Source of the DNA: CAYJQO01 sp964372445
GTDB taxonomy: Bacteria > Patescibacteriota > Minisyncoccia > UBA6257 > GWB1-50-10
Direction of reading: 5' to 3'
DNA length: 23,186 bases
NCBI GenBank assembly: GCA_964372445.1
Contig: CAYJQO010000008.1
Location: forward strand, 1-23,186
Part shown: positions 5,589 through 12,343 of the stretch, piece by piece
Position numbering within the stretch: position 1 is the first letter of the stretch
Layout: the number at the start of each line of letters is the position of its first letter
The notes under the pieces: generated by a model
The model's database searches: none
What the model was told of the DNA's origin: nothing
Seen by the model: only the letters and a program-made list of their open reading frames with translations
Program-made: the position numbers and the translations under genes

Positions 5589-6986
5589 GAGGAGCTGACC
5601 GGTGAGCTCAAAAATATCTCCCGCTCCCATCATGATGATGATAGGGGAGTGGTGTCCGTTCACACTCTGAACCAGCGATTTGAGTACCGGGCGGAGTAAG
5701 GAAGAGTTTGCAATGTACCGCACCGGTACTGCACCCCGAGCGGCGATGGCTTGGGCGAGTGAAGCGGAAGTACAGGAGGAGCTAAGGTGCGGATCGCGCC
5801 CGGCCACGCGGTAGAGCGGCAGGAGCATGAGGGCATCGGCACCATCGAACGCGCGGGTGAACTCCCTGAAGAGCAGCTTGAGCCTGGCCGCCTGGTGCGG
5901 CTGGAACACGCAGACAATGGAGGAATTAGAGAATGCCTCCCGGGCTCCAGCGATCGTTGCCGTAATCTCGGTCGGGTGATGGCCGTAGTCATCGAATACC
6001 CGCGCGCCGTTGAGCCGCCCACGGTACTCAAAGCGCCGCCACACGCCGCGGTAATCGCGAAGTGCACTCAGAATGATCCGGCTCGGAACGCGCAATGATC
6101 TCGCCAACGTATAGGCCGCAAGCGCATTTGAGAGGTTGTGCTCACCGGGCACACAGAGCACCGTCCGAAGTACCGTAGCGACCCGTGGGGTGCGGTGCAA
6201 CGAGTACCAGGAGATCTGTAATTCATGCTGCCGCGCGACCCGTTCAATCTTGTTCCGCAGGCTCCATACATTTTTATCGTCACGGTTCACCACGACCGTA
6301 CCACCTTCGCGAACCTTTCCAACAAACCCGAGGAACGCCCTCTTAATGTTCCTAAGGTTCTTGTAGTAGTCGAGGTGTTCACGATCGATGTTGGTGACGA
6401 TGGCATGGGTAGGGGTAAGGTTCAGGAACGAGCCCTTGAACTCATCCGCCTCGACGACGAACGCCTTCCCCGTGCCGCTCCGAAAATTGCTGCCGCCGGA
6501 TCCACGGCCGAACCCGGGAACCTTCGTTCCAACGATTACGGTGGGATCCATGCCGGCATCTTTCAAAATCTTAGCCACCATCGCCGTCGTGGTGCTCTTG
6601 CCGTGGGCACCGGCAACCGCGACCGTCGTGTAGAGCCGGGTAACGAATCCCAAGGCCTCGGCATACGAGAGGCAGGGGATACCCCGGTATCGGCCTTCCC
6701 TCAATTCTGGATTTGCCGCTGGAATGGCCTGGCTATAGATAATAAGCGAGGTTTTAGGCCAGACATTGCCTTTTTTATGGCCAATTTTGACCTTAAAACC
6801 GCTTTTGCGGAGATCATGGATAATTTTGCTTGGAGTGGCATCGGACCCGGAAACAGCCCATTTTTGGCTCAAAAACCACCTAGCCAGGGCGCTCATCCCT
6901 ATCCCACCGATCCCGATGAAATGGGCAAAACCGGGCGGTCCAAGGGTAGGAAAACCAAGCTTTGGAATTGACGCAACAGTAGCCAC
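5580..6986 (-). CDS. murC: UDP-N-acetylmuramate--L-alanine ligase MurC
   Basis: MurC adds L-alanine to UDP-MurNAc with ATP, the first amino-acid step of peptidoglycan stem-peptide synthesis in the cytoplasm. At 468 aa it has normal length. Visible motifs are the N-terminal GIGGIGMSALA (25-35) for UDP binding, the ATP loop GAHGKST (126-132) in place of the usual GTHGKTT, the central FVVEADE and TNIDREHLDYY segments, and DDYGHHPTE near 335 in the C-terminal domain. The only usable start is GTG 6986: no in-frame ATG, GTG or TTG exists before the essential GIGGIG motif. A perfect TATAAT ends 8 nt upstream, so the transcript is predicted to be leaderless. It is separated from murG/ftsW/mraY by an accessory segment at 7.0-9.1 kb. 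Confidence 0.96.
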   Translation of the reverse strand: MATVASIPKLGFPTLGPPGFAHFIGIGGIGMSALARWFLSQKWAVSGSDATPSKIIHDLRKSGFKVKIGHKKGNVWPKTSLIIYSQAIPAANPELREGRYRGIPCLSYAEALGFVTRLYTTVAVAGAHGKSTTTAMVAKILKDAGMDPTVIVGTKVPGFGRGSGGSNFRSGTGKAFVVEADEFKGSFLNLTPTHAIVTNIDREHLDYYKNLRNIKRAFLGFVGKVREGGTVVVNRDDKNVWSLRNKIERVARQHELQISWYSLHRTPRVATVLRTVLCVPGEHNLSNALAAYTLARSLRVPSRIILSALRDYRGVWRRFEYRGRLNGARVFDDYGHHPTEITATIAGAREAFSNSSIVCVFQPHQAARLKLLFREFTRAFDGADALMLLPLYRVAGRDPHLSSSCTSASLAQAIAARGAVPVRYIANSSLLRPVLKSLVQSVNGHHSPIIIMMGAGDIFELTGQLLKK

Positions 6987-6994
6987 TAACCTAC

Positions 6995-7000
6995 ATTATA
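6995..7000 (-). promoter_or_regulatory. TATAAT -10 box of murC, leaderless context
   Basis: A perfect TATAAT on the minus strand (7000-6995), with GTG start codon at 6986-6984. Transcription starting 6-8 nt after the -10 would begin at or next to the GTG. The -35 region (7018-7023) is poor. Confidence 0.6.
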
Positions 7001-7066
7001 AGCAGCTACGCGGGATGTGCATACATTTGCCTGCTCGTGTTGGCATTCTTCAGCAGTTGCGGTTAC

Positions 7067-7096
7067 TTGACACGCTTGTACACTAGGTGTTAGTAT
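7067..7096 (+). promoter_or_regulatory. sigma70-type promoter for the 72-aa gene
   Basis: Perfect TTGACA (7067-7072), 18-nt spacer, TAGTAT (7091-7096). It lies 53 nt before ATG 7150. The -10 is identical in sequence to that of the next gene. Confidence 0.72.
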
Positions 7097-7149
7097 ACAA
7101 CCAGCGTAATAAAGTATTTGAATGCTTAACAATTGAAAGGATATACGCT

Positions 7150-7368
7150 ATGGTGCTCGAACGATGTATCATCTCATCCAGCTTCCTCGGGAACCTGGAT
7201 GAGCAGAGCGTTTCTCCTGAAAAATTCACCGCGGCACTGGCTCGATTCCTTAACATGGCGGGGGAGCGTCTGGTAACCGTGACTAAAGTATTCCAGAGAA
7301 CCGACGGGGGGTTGTGCGAAAAGAGGACAACCTACGTTGGGGGGATACTGCAGCGCGCTGCTCGGTAA
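7150..7368 (+). CDS. hypothetical 72-aa protein
   Basis: I do not recognise a family. The protein is soluble, mildly basic and has no membrane helix. A helix around residues 22-37 is followed by two likely strands containing VTVTKVFQ and KRTTYVGGIL. ATG 7150 is preferred because AAAGG lies at 7136-7140 and the promoter at 7067-7096 would start transcription near 7103. An upstream in-frame ATG-less extension to 7087 would fall inside the promoter. The gene is followed by a strong terminator (7396-7427). It is the first of two similarly organised neighbours whose promoters share the same -10, so they may respond together. Confidence 0.55.
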   Translation: MVLERCIISSSFLGNLDEQSVSPEKFTAALARFLNMAGERLVTVTKVFQRTDGGLCEKRTTYVGGILQRAAR

Positions 7369-7395
7369 AGGCAACGCTTTGCCAAGGAAAGTGGA

Positions 7396-7427
7396 AGCCG
7401 GTGGGGGAACCTATCGGCTTTTTGTTT
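7396..7427 (+). terminator. strong intrinsic terminator after the 72-aa gene
   Basis: A 10-bp stem (7396-7405 with 7410-7419, including two G-T pairs) is capped by a GGAA tetraloop. TTTTTGTTT follows. Confidence 0.85.
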
Positions 7428-7439
7428 CCGAGCAAGGAC

Positions 7440-7468
7440 TTGACCGCCCACTGACTTTATGATAGTAT
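7440..7468 (+). promoter_or_regulatory. sigma70-type promoter for the 126-aa gene
   Basis: TTGACC (7440-7445), 17-nt spacer, TAGTAT (7463-7468). It starts just 13 nt after the previous gene's terminator and is 50 nt before ATG 7518. Confidence 0.72.
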
Positions 7469-7517
7469 ACTCTCAGCTGTTTCAAGTCCGTTTTTATACG
7501 TTTAGGAGAACGCGAGG

Positions 7518-7898
7518 ATGATAGCATTAGATAGGATCAGAGAGTATCGAAACGATGTGGTCTCGGCCGGTATTTTTACCTTCAATGGGACACTCTCAGG
7601 GTACGCAACCAACCGCGGTGGGCAGGGTGGTTCCCAGGAAGATGTGGATCGGATGGTCAATTTCTGTGCAACCGCTTTGTCGGTGGTGCGAAGTCTTGCC
7701 AAGAGTTACCTCTCGCTTGTGAGCCACGCTGCCAGAAGCGGGGGAATCCGGGCCGAAACTTTGATATGGGTTGCCGGAAGCTTCACGATCGGGATGAAAC
7801 CGATCGATAGCACGCAGGGGGTATTCGTGGTGATGACCGATGCTTCGCAATTGGGCAAGTTGGACCAAGTCATAAGGGACATCATGTACAATGTATAG
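7518..7898 (+). CDS. hypothetical protein, possible Roadblock/LC7-type domain
   Basis: A 126-aa soluble protein. The layout is suggestive of a Roadblock/LC7 (MglB-like) fold. An N-terminal strand pair with a turn (AGIFTFNGTLSGYAT, about 17-31) is followed by a long helix (46-72), a second strand pair (AETLIWVAGSFTIGMKPI) and a strand VFVVMTD. It ends in a G-K-L-D-x-V-I helix. Roadblock proteins bind or regulate small Ras-like GTPases, but none lies nearby, so this is a weak structural guess without a diagnostic motif. The start is supported by GGAG at 7504-7507. It has its own promoter (7440-7468) and terminator (7933-7964). Confidence 0.55.
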   Translation: MIALDRIREYRNDVVSAGIFTFNGTLSGYATNRGGQGGSQEDVDRMVNFCATALSVVRSLAKSYLSLVSHAARSGGIRAETLIWVAGSFTIGMKPIDSTQGVFVVMTDASQLGKLDQVIRDIMYNV

Positions 7899-7932
7899 TA
7901 GCAGCCCCAGTAATAAGCTGTAAGTAGCACAG

Positions 7933-7964
7933 AGCCGGTAGGGAAGTACTTCCTACCGGCTTTT
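7933..7964 (+). terminator. strong intrinsic terminator after the 126-aa gene
   Basis: A 12-bp stem with one G-T pair (7933-7944 with 7950-7961) is followed by TTTT. It starts 34 nt after the stop. Confidence 0.85.
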
Positions 7965-8019
7965 CCATTCTTTACATCTGTCGCACAAGATACCTTTTGT
8001 GACACATGACAGGTAAGAT

Positions 8020-8050
8020 AAGACCCCAGTACTCTAAGCACTGGGGTCTT
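8020..8050 (-). terminator. 11-bp hairpin after the 322-aa gene
   Basis: AAGACCCCAGT (8020-8030) pairs with ACTGGGGTCTT (8040-8050) around a 9-nt loop, 9 nt beyond the minus-strand stop at 8060. There is no clear U tract on either side, so it may be a terminator of reduced strength or a 3'-end-stabilising hairpin. Confidence 0.5.
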
Positions 8051-8059
8051 GTATCTGGT

Positions 8060-9028
8060 TTACCCTATTGGTATCAGCCCTTGATGCCGGAGGGTTTCCA
8101 CTAAGAACAACCCTTCATCTATAACTGAAATCGGCCTGATCGGGACGCCGTTGTACTTCAGTAGCATAGCGAACGCCTCGGCGTCCGGAACACGGACCCA
8201 GAGATGCTCCTTGGGGTTCCCACACCACCAGGCGGTGCCGCAGCTGCACCGGAAGCAGTACGCCGGGAACTTGCCCTTGGTGTACCGTTCGTATACGAAC
8301 GGTACATTGTGGCCGCTCGCCACGAGTTCGTGGCAGATACATGGTCCATCGTACTCGACATGCGGGCCTTCGTACCGCCGCAGACCGACGGTTACCTTTT
8401 TGCCAGCTACGCATGCCGGGAATTTCCGGTAATCTTCGAGATGGTGCGCGATGAAGTGCTCGATTGCGTTATTGATTTGCCGGTTGCCGGTAAACCAGTC
8501 CGTGGGGTCGTGGGACGTTGGCCGTTTGCCTATGGTCCAAGCATACGTGTCAGATTCGGCTGGTGCGCCCTGTGCATCCCAAGGATCTCCGAACTTACAG
8601 CCCTCGGCATAATCGGTTGCCCAGAGGAAACCGGTTGCCGTGAACCTGACCCCACCGTCACCGCTCGTGAAGGTATCGATGGTGAGACGTCTCGCGGTAA
8701 CCACCGGCGTGGCGAGCGGATGCTCGACGTCTTGCCAATCGTAGAGGACTGCGACCGGCCGCCAGGCGAAATGGTAGTCATCGGGCGCGGCGGTATTGAA
8801 CATGTGGCGTCCGCCCCAGCTATGCTCGCCGACTAGGCAGAGCTTGCCATGAACGGTTTCGGTGCCAATGAGCTGGTACCGTTCCGTCGCCCCGTAGGTG
8901 GTGAGCACCTCGATATCGCTTCCCACCAACGTGAGATCATCCAAGTTCGGACTGCCATCCACGATTGGTGAAAACTTTCCTTCCTGCGCGAGCCGCCCGA
9001 GGTCATCGTTCTTCAATTTTCGTTCCAT
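8060..9028 (-). CDS. hypothetical 322-aa protein with a Cys-rich zinc-binding-like segment
   Basis: I do not recognise a family. The N-terminal about 190 residues are rich in Trp, Asp, Gly and Thr and look like a beta-rich domain. A cysteine cluster follows: C230-x-C232-H233, then C258-x2-C261-x-C263 and C269, compatible with one or two structural zinc sites. The C-terminal 50 residues (LWVRVPDAEAFAMLL...GV) form a small alpha/beta unit faintly like part of the two paralogues at 2110-2622 and 3331-3759. There is no signal peptide or membrane helix. ATG 9028 is well supported by AAGGAG (9039-9044) and a strong promoter at 9077-9106. A perfect 26-bp palindrome lies inside the gene at 8281-8306. 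Confidence 0.65.
   Translation of the reverse strand: MERKLKNDDLGRLAQEGKFSPIVDGSPNLDDLTLVGSDIEVLTTYGATERYQLIGTETVHGKLCLVGEHSWGGRHMFNTAAPDDYHFAWRPVAVLYDWQDVEHPLATPVVTARRLTIDTFTSGDGGVRFTATGFLWATDYAEGCKFGDPWDAQGAPAESDTYAWTIGKRPTSHDPTDWFTGNRQINNAIEHFIAHHLEDYRKFPACVAGKKVTVGLRRYEGPHVEYDGPCICHELVASGHNVPFVYERYTKGKFPAYCFRCSCGTAWWCGNPKEHLWVRVPDAEAFAMLLKYNGVPIRPISVIDEGLFLVETLRHQGLIPIG
8281..8306. repeat. perfect 26-bp palindrome inside a coding region
   Basis: The 13-nt half-site TGTACCGTTCGTA is followed directly by its exact reverse complement with no spacer. It encodes part of the segment VPFVYERYT (about residues 242-250) of the 322-aa protein, and the same VPFVYERY peptide is readable on both strands. 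Perfect symmetry this long is unlikely by chance in a window of this size. Its role is unknown. Confidence 0.8.
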
Positions 9029-9076
9029 ATTGCACGTACTCCTTTCTCAATTAATTTTTAAACTTCGGCTGGGCAT

Positions 9077-9106
9077 AGTATAAAACAGTATCCACTTTTC
9101 TGTCAA
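9077..9106 (-). promoter_or_regulatory. strong sigma70-type promoter for the 322-aa gene
   Basis: On the minus strand, perfect TTGACA (9106-9101), 18-nt spacer and TATACT (9082-9077). The leader is about 40 nt and includes AAGGAG at 9044-9039. Confidence 0.75.
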
Positions 9107-9139
9107 TGGATGCCAACCGTCGTATGGATGGGTGACCCC

Positions 9140-9538
9140 CTACAGTTTCGAGAGCCCCTCCTTGATAAGTCTCATGAGCAGTTCGAGCGTCCAGACGAAG
9201 AAACCCCCAACGGCACGGGTCATATCACGTCCGCTCACCCCAATGTTTCGTGAGAGCCATTGATCAGCTGTATCCCAGAGGTTCCGGAGATCGGTCAGGG
9301 CACTCTTCCGGCCAGCCTCATCTTGGAGCGTTCGCAACCGTTCAGCTGCATCTTGTGCGATGGGCATGCCCTCGGTACGCACGTTAATCTTGCTGAACGT
9401 GTTAAACAAATCAATCACCGGCGCCGGTACGGTAATGCTACCGCCCTGCTGTGCGTGGGTGACCATGGGGGTAGCCAACCCTGCTGGGGCCCCAACTAGT
9501 ATGACAATCACTATGTAGCTGCTGATTAAGGATGCCAT
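9140..9538 (-). CDS. small exported or membrane-associated hypothetical protein
   Basis: A 132-aa protein with an N-terminal hydrophobic stretch (about residues 3-23). A T-H-A/Q-Q site near residue 30 resembles a signal-peptidase-I cleavage site. The remaining about 100 residues are mostly helical and soluble, ending in an amphipathic or hydrophobic helix (about 110-128) that could touch the membrane. I do not recognise a family. It starts 6 nt after the stop of the M23 peptidase gene with a GAGG just upstream, so it is almost surely the last gene of that operon. Co-expression with an EnvC-like peptidase suggests a cell-envelope role, perhaps as a partner, but that is inference from position only. 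I see no terminator after it. Confidence 0.65.
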   Translation of the reverse strand: MASLISSYIVIVILVGAPAGLATPMVTHAQQGGSITVPAPVIDLFNTFSKINVRTEGMPIAQDAAERLRTLQDEAGRKSALTDLRNLWDTADQWLSRNIGVSGRDMTRAVGGFFVWTLELLMRLIKEGLSKL

Positions 9539-9544
9539 GTCGCC

Positions 9545-10831
9545 TCAGAGGTACAGGCTCGGGTCAAGATCACCACCGACCGGCATCGGGCCGCAGAGCC
9601 GAGATGCTTGCGCCCCTTCAGGGAACCCCGGGCGTGCCGGCGTGAGCGTCTGGGTCGCGAACACGGTGAAGTGCAGGTGGGGACCGGTCGCCCAGCCGCT
9701 ACGGCCAATGTAGCCGATCACGTCCCCGCGGTCCACCCGGGTACCCACCGATGCGGTGTAGCGCGATAGATGGCCATAGAGCGTCGTGAGACCATTCTCA
9801 TGCTTGATCACCACAAACCGACCGTAGGCCCCCTTGGGGCAAAATTTATCCTGATTACCCACATTGATTACCACTCCCCTTTCTGCGGCGAGAACTTCTG
9901 TGCCGATGGGTACCCCGCCGATATCCAAGCCATTGTGGTGCTTGCCGCGGTAGTTCCGCAGGGCGAATTTGGTGCCACCGTAATCCTGCGTCTTCAGCCC
10001 ACCGGGGACCGGCCAGAGGAACACACGCGGCCGTGGCACCGGCAACAGGTTTGGGTCAATTGATTGGCGGAGCACCGCTTCGATCTTTTCAACCTCGGCG
10101 GAGATCTCATCCTGCTGCCGTTCAAGCTCCGTGATCAGCTGCTGGTACGTGCGTTCCTGGTTTTTGGTCGATGTGAGGAGCCGCTGCTTGTCCTGGCGCT
10201 GCTCGGCGACAATTTGCTGGCGGCTCGCTAGATTTTTCTGCTGTGCCTCACGATCCTCCTTCTTCTCGTCCGCCTCGACAAGCTTGTTCGTGAGATCGCT
10301 CTGGAGCTGCCGTAGGTCTTGCACCTTGCTCATGAGGTTACGGTTCAGCGTCACCGTCGTCTGGATCTCCAAGACGCTATCGCTGAGGCTTCGGTTGCGC
10401 AGGAGCACGGTGAGCAGATTCTCGTGGTCTCGCTGCTGAAGCTCGACGAACAGCTTCCCAATGGTCAACTGTTTCCGCTCGATCTCGCCGGAGAGACCCT
10501 CGATGGTACCACTGAGTTCCCCAATCTCGAGTTCCAGTTTCTCGATGGTGAGCGTGTTTGCTTTGATAGACAGGTTCAGTTCACCGATCGTCGAGTCAAT
10601 GTACCTAATCTCCTTCGAGAGAGAACGGCTCGAGCTGTTGACCGCATCAAGCTGCTTCTGGAGCGCATCCCGCTGCTCTTGGATCTTCTGGAGCTCCGTG
10701 CTCTTCTGTTGGATGAGGTCCTGGAGCGTCGGAGCAGGAGTCGCTGGCGACGATGCTGCCCGGGTAGTCGCGAGGCCAACCATGAGCGAGAAGATCCAAG
10801 CCAGCCCGAATATGGTGAGACTCTGGCGCAT
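9545..10831 (-). CDS. EnvC-like coiled-coil M23 (LytM) peptidase
   Basis: A 428-aa exported protein. It has a signal peptide (about residues 1-26), a long coiled coil (about 36-255) and a C-terminal LytM/M23 domain (about 270-400). The zinc-site residues are present: H299-x3-D303 in HNGLDIG, then Y-G-H354 and H385-L-H387. M23 enzymes cut peptidoglycan cross-bridges; EnvC/NlpD-like members lacking ligands instead activate amidases. Here the ligands are intact, so real endopeptidase activity is likely. The architecture fits a septal hydrolase or its regulator outside the membrane. ATG 10831 lies 1 nt after the gltX stop (TAGCATG), giving tight coupling, and the small exported protein follows after 6 nt. 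A 30-residue tail follows the catalytic HLH region. Confidence 0.9.
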   Translation of the reverse strand: MRQSLTIFGLAWIFSLMVGLATTRAASSPATPAPTLQDLIQQKSTELQKIQEQRDALQKQLDAVNSSSRSLSKEIRYIDSTIGELNLSIKANTLTIEKLELEIGELSGTIEGLSGEIERKQLTIGKLFVELQQRDHENLLTVLLRNRSLSDSVLEIQTTVTLNRNLMSKVQDLRQLQSDLTNKLVEADEKKEDREAQQKNLASRQQIVAEQRQDKQRLLTSTKNQERTYQQLITELERQQDEISAEVEKIEAVLRQSIDPNLLPVPRPRVFLWPVPGGLKTQDYGGTKFALRNYRGKHHNGLDIGGVPIGTEVLAAERGVVINVGNQDKFCPKGAYGRFVVIKHENGLTTLYGHLSRYTASVGTRVDRGDVIGYIGRSGWATGPHLHFTVFATQTLTPARPGFPEGAQASRLCGPMPVGGDLDPSLYL

Positions 10832-10832
10832 G

Positions 10833-12275
10833 CTATGATGGTGTCCCCTGCTCTATCTTTTGAATGGCCTTGCCAATACGTGCCATTGTCTCGTCGCGCC
10901 CCAGGATCGCCATGATATCAAACGGAGCCGGTGAAGCCTCCTGCCCGGAGAGGGCGACGCGCAGGGGCCAGAATACGTTGCCCCGGCCGCGCTCGGCGGC
11001 AAGGGCCATAATGGGCGGAGCATACCGTTCAAGGATGAATTGATCGACCGGAATGGTTCCCAACGCGGCATGGATCGCGTTCAAGATGTCCTTGGTAGCC
11101 TCGGGCGCCCCGTGCTGCCACGAAAGCTGTTCATAGGAATAGTCCGGGAGCTCGAAGAAAAACCCGGAGAGCTTTGAAAATTCGTAGAGCTGCTTGATGC
11201 GGTCTCGCTCCAGCGCCACCACCCCTCGGAGGTACTCTTCCCGTTCGTACCAGTGTGCGGGCACAAACGGCCGTAGGTACCCCATGAGTTCCTCGATCGG
11301 CACCGTGCGGATGTAGTTTCCGTTCAACCAATCAAGCTTCTCCGGGTTCCATATCGCGCCGGCTTTCTGCACCCGCTTGAGCGTGAACTCCGCAACCATC
11401 TCTTCAAGGGAGAGCACCTCCCGGTCCCGCTCGGGGTGCCACCCGAGGAGCACCAGAAAATTGAGGATGGCAGGGGGAAGGTACCCCTCGTTGCGGTAGT
11501 CAATAACCGATCTGGTCAGGTACCGCTTTGAGAGCTTCTTCCGATCAGGTCCGAGGATGAGGGGTAGGTGCGCGTAGTGCGGATGCGGAAAGCCGAGCGC
11601 TTCCTGAATAAGGAGCTGCTTGGGGGTATTGGAGAGGTGATCTTCGCCGCGGATCACATGGGTGATGCCCATTTCGTAATCGTCGACGGTTGCCGCTAGG
11701 TTGTAGAGCGGTTCGCGGAGCCCCTTCGCAATGATGATATCCCCCCCGAGCGCCGCCTCCACCGATACCTTGCCCCGGACCATATCGCTGAAGGCAACCG
11801 TTCTGTCCGGCACCTTGAACCGAATGGTGGCTGGTACCTCGTCGAGACGTGGTGCTACCTCTTCCGGTTGGAGGGCGCGACACTTGCCGCTGTACCGCGG
11901 CTGGAGTCCCTGGCTCAGCTGTGCCTGCCGCTCCTGCTCGAGTTCGTCCGCGGTGCAGAAACAGTAGTACGCTTTGCGCTCCTCGATGAGCGAGGTTAGG
12001 TACTTTTCGTAGAGCTTCAGGCGGTCGCTCTGGCGAACGAGCTCCTCATCCCAGGTAAGGCCAAGCCAGGTGAGGCTAGCGACGATATCATCCTCAAACT
12101 GTTTCTGTGAGCGATCCGAATCCGTATCCTCAATCCGGAGCAGGAACGAACCACCTTCGTGCCTAGCAAAAAGCCAGTTGAAGAGAGCGGTTCGAATATT
12201 CCCCAGTGAGACCGGTCCGGTCGGCGAAGGTGCAAAACGCACCCGCACCGTACCCCGGTCTGCGCCTACAGGCAT
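10833..12275 (-). CDS. gltX: glutamyl-tRNA synthetase
   Basis: GluRS charges tRNA-Glu (and tRNA-Gln in species using the amidotransferase route) with glutamate in the cytoplasm. At 480 aa it has normal length. It shows RFAPSPTG (13-20), the LLRIEDTD segment (45-52), Cys residues of the zinc-binding knuckle (C105, C107, C132), THVIRGEDHL (205-213) and the class-I KLSKR loop (247-251). The ATP-binding HIGH motif reads S23-L-G-N26: the first histidine is replaced by Ser, which is unusual. The C-terminal anticodon-binding region looks complete. ATG 12275 lies 6 nt after an extended -10 and lacks a ribosome site, so a leaderless mRNA is predicted. The M23 peptidase gene follows with a 1-nt gap. 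Confidence 0.94.
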   Translation of the reverse strand: MPVGADRGTVRVRFAPSPTGPVSLGNIRTALFNWLFARHEGGSFLLRIEDTDSDRSQKQFEDDIVASLTWLGLTWDEELVRQSDRLKLYEKYLTSLIEERKAYYCFCTADELEQERQAQLSQGLQPRYSGKCRALQPEEVAPRLDEVPATIRFKVPDRTVAFSDMVRGKVSVEAALGGDIIIAKGLREPLYNLAATVDDYEMGITHVIRGEDHLSNTPKQLLIQEALGFPHPHYAHLPLILGPDRKKLSKRYLTRSVIDYRNEGYLPPAILNFLVLLGWHPERDREVLSLEEMVAEFTLKRVQKAGAIWNPEKLDWLNGNYIRTVPIEELMGYLRPFVPAHWYEREEYLRGVVALERDRIKQLYEFSKLSGFFFELPDYSYEQLSWQHGAPEATKDILNAIHAALGTIPVDQFILERYAPPIMALAAERGRGNVFWPLRVALSGQEASPAPFDIMAILGRDETMARIGKAIQKIEQGTPS

Positions 12276-12281
12276 TGAGCC

Positions 12282-12290
12282 ATTTTACCA
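12282..12290 (-). promoter_or_regulatory. extended -10 promoter of gltX, leaderless context
   Basis: On the minus strand TGGTAAAAT (12290-12282) matches the extended -10 form TGnTATAAT with one change. Only 6 nt separate it from ATG 12275, so transcription should begin at or next to the start codon. No convincing -35 is present, as expected for an extended -10. Confidence 0.5.
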
Positions 12291-12343
12291 CGCACGAACT
12301 GCGCGGGGAAGCGGAGCGAGGCGGCACCCGGTCGCACAATCCC

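Noticed and set aside
6225..6971. Long open frame antisense to murC (248 codons)
   Set aside because: MurC motifs are certain on the other strand; the antisense product has no recognisable features.
8204..8836. Plus-strand open frame opposite the 322-aa gene
   Set aside because: The minus-strand gene has a consensus promoter, ribosome site and coherent Cys pattern; the plus frame has none of these.
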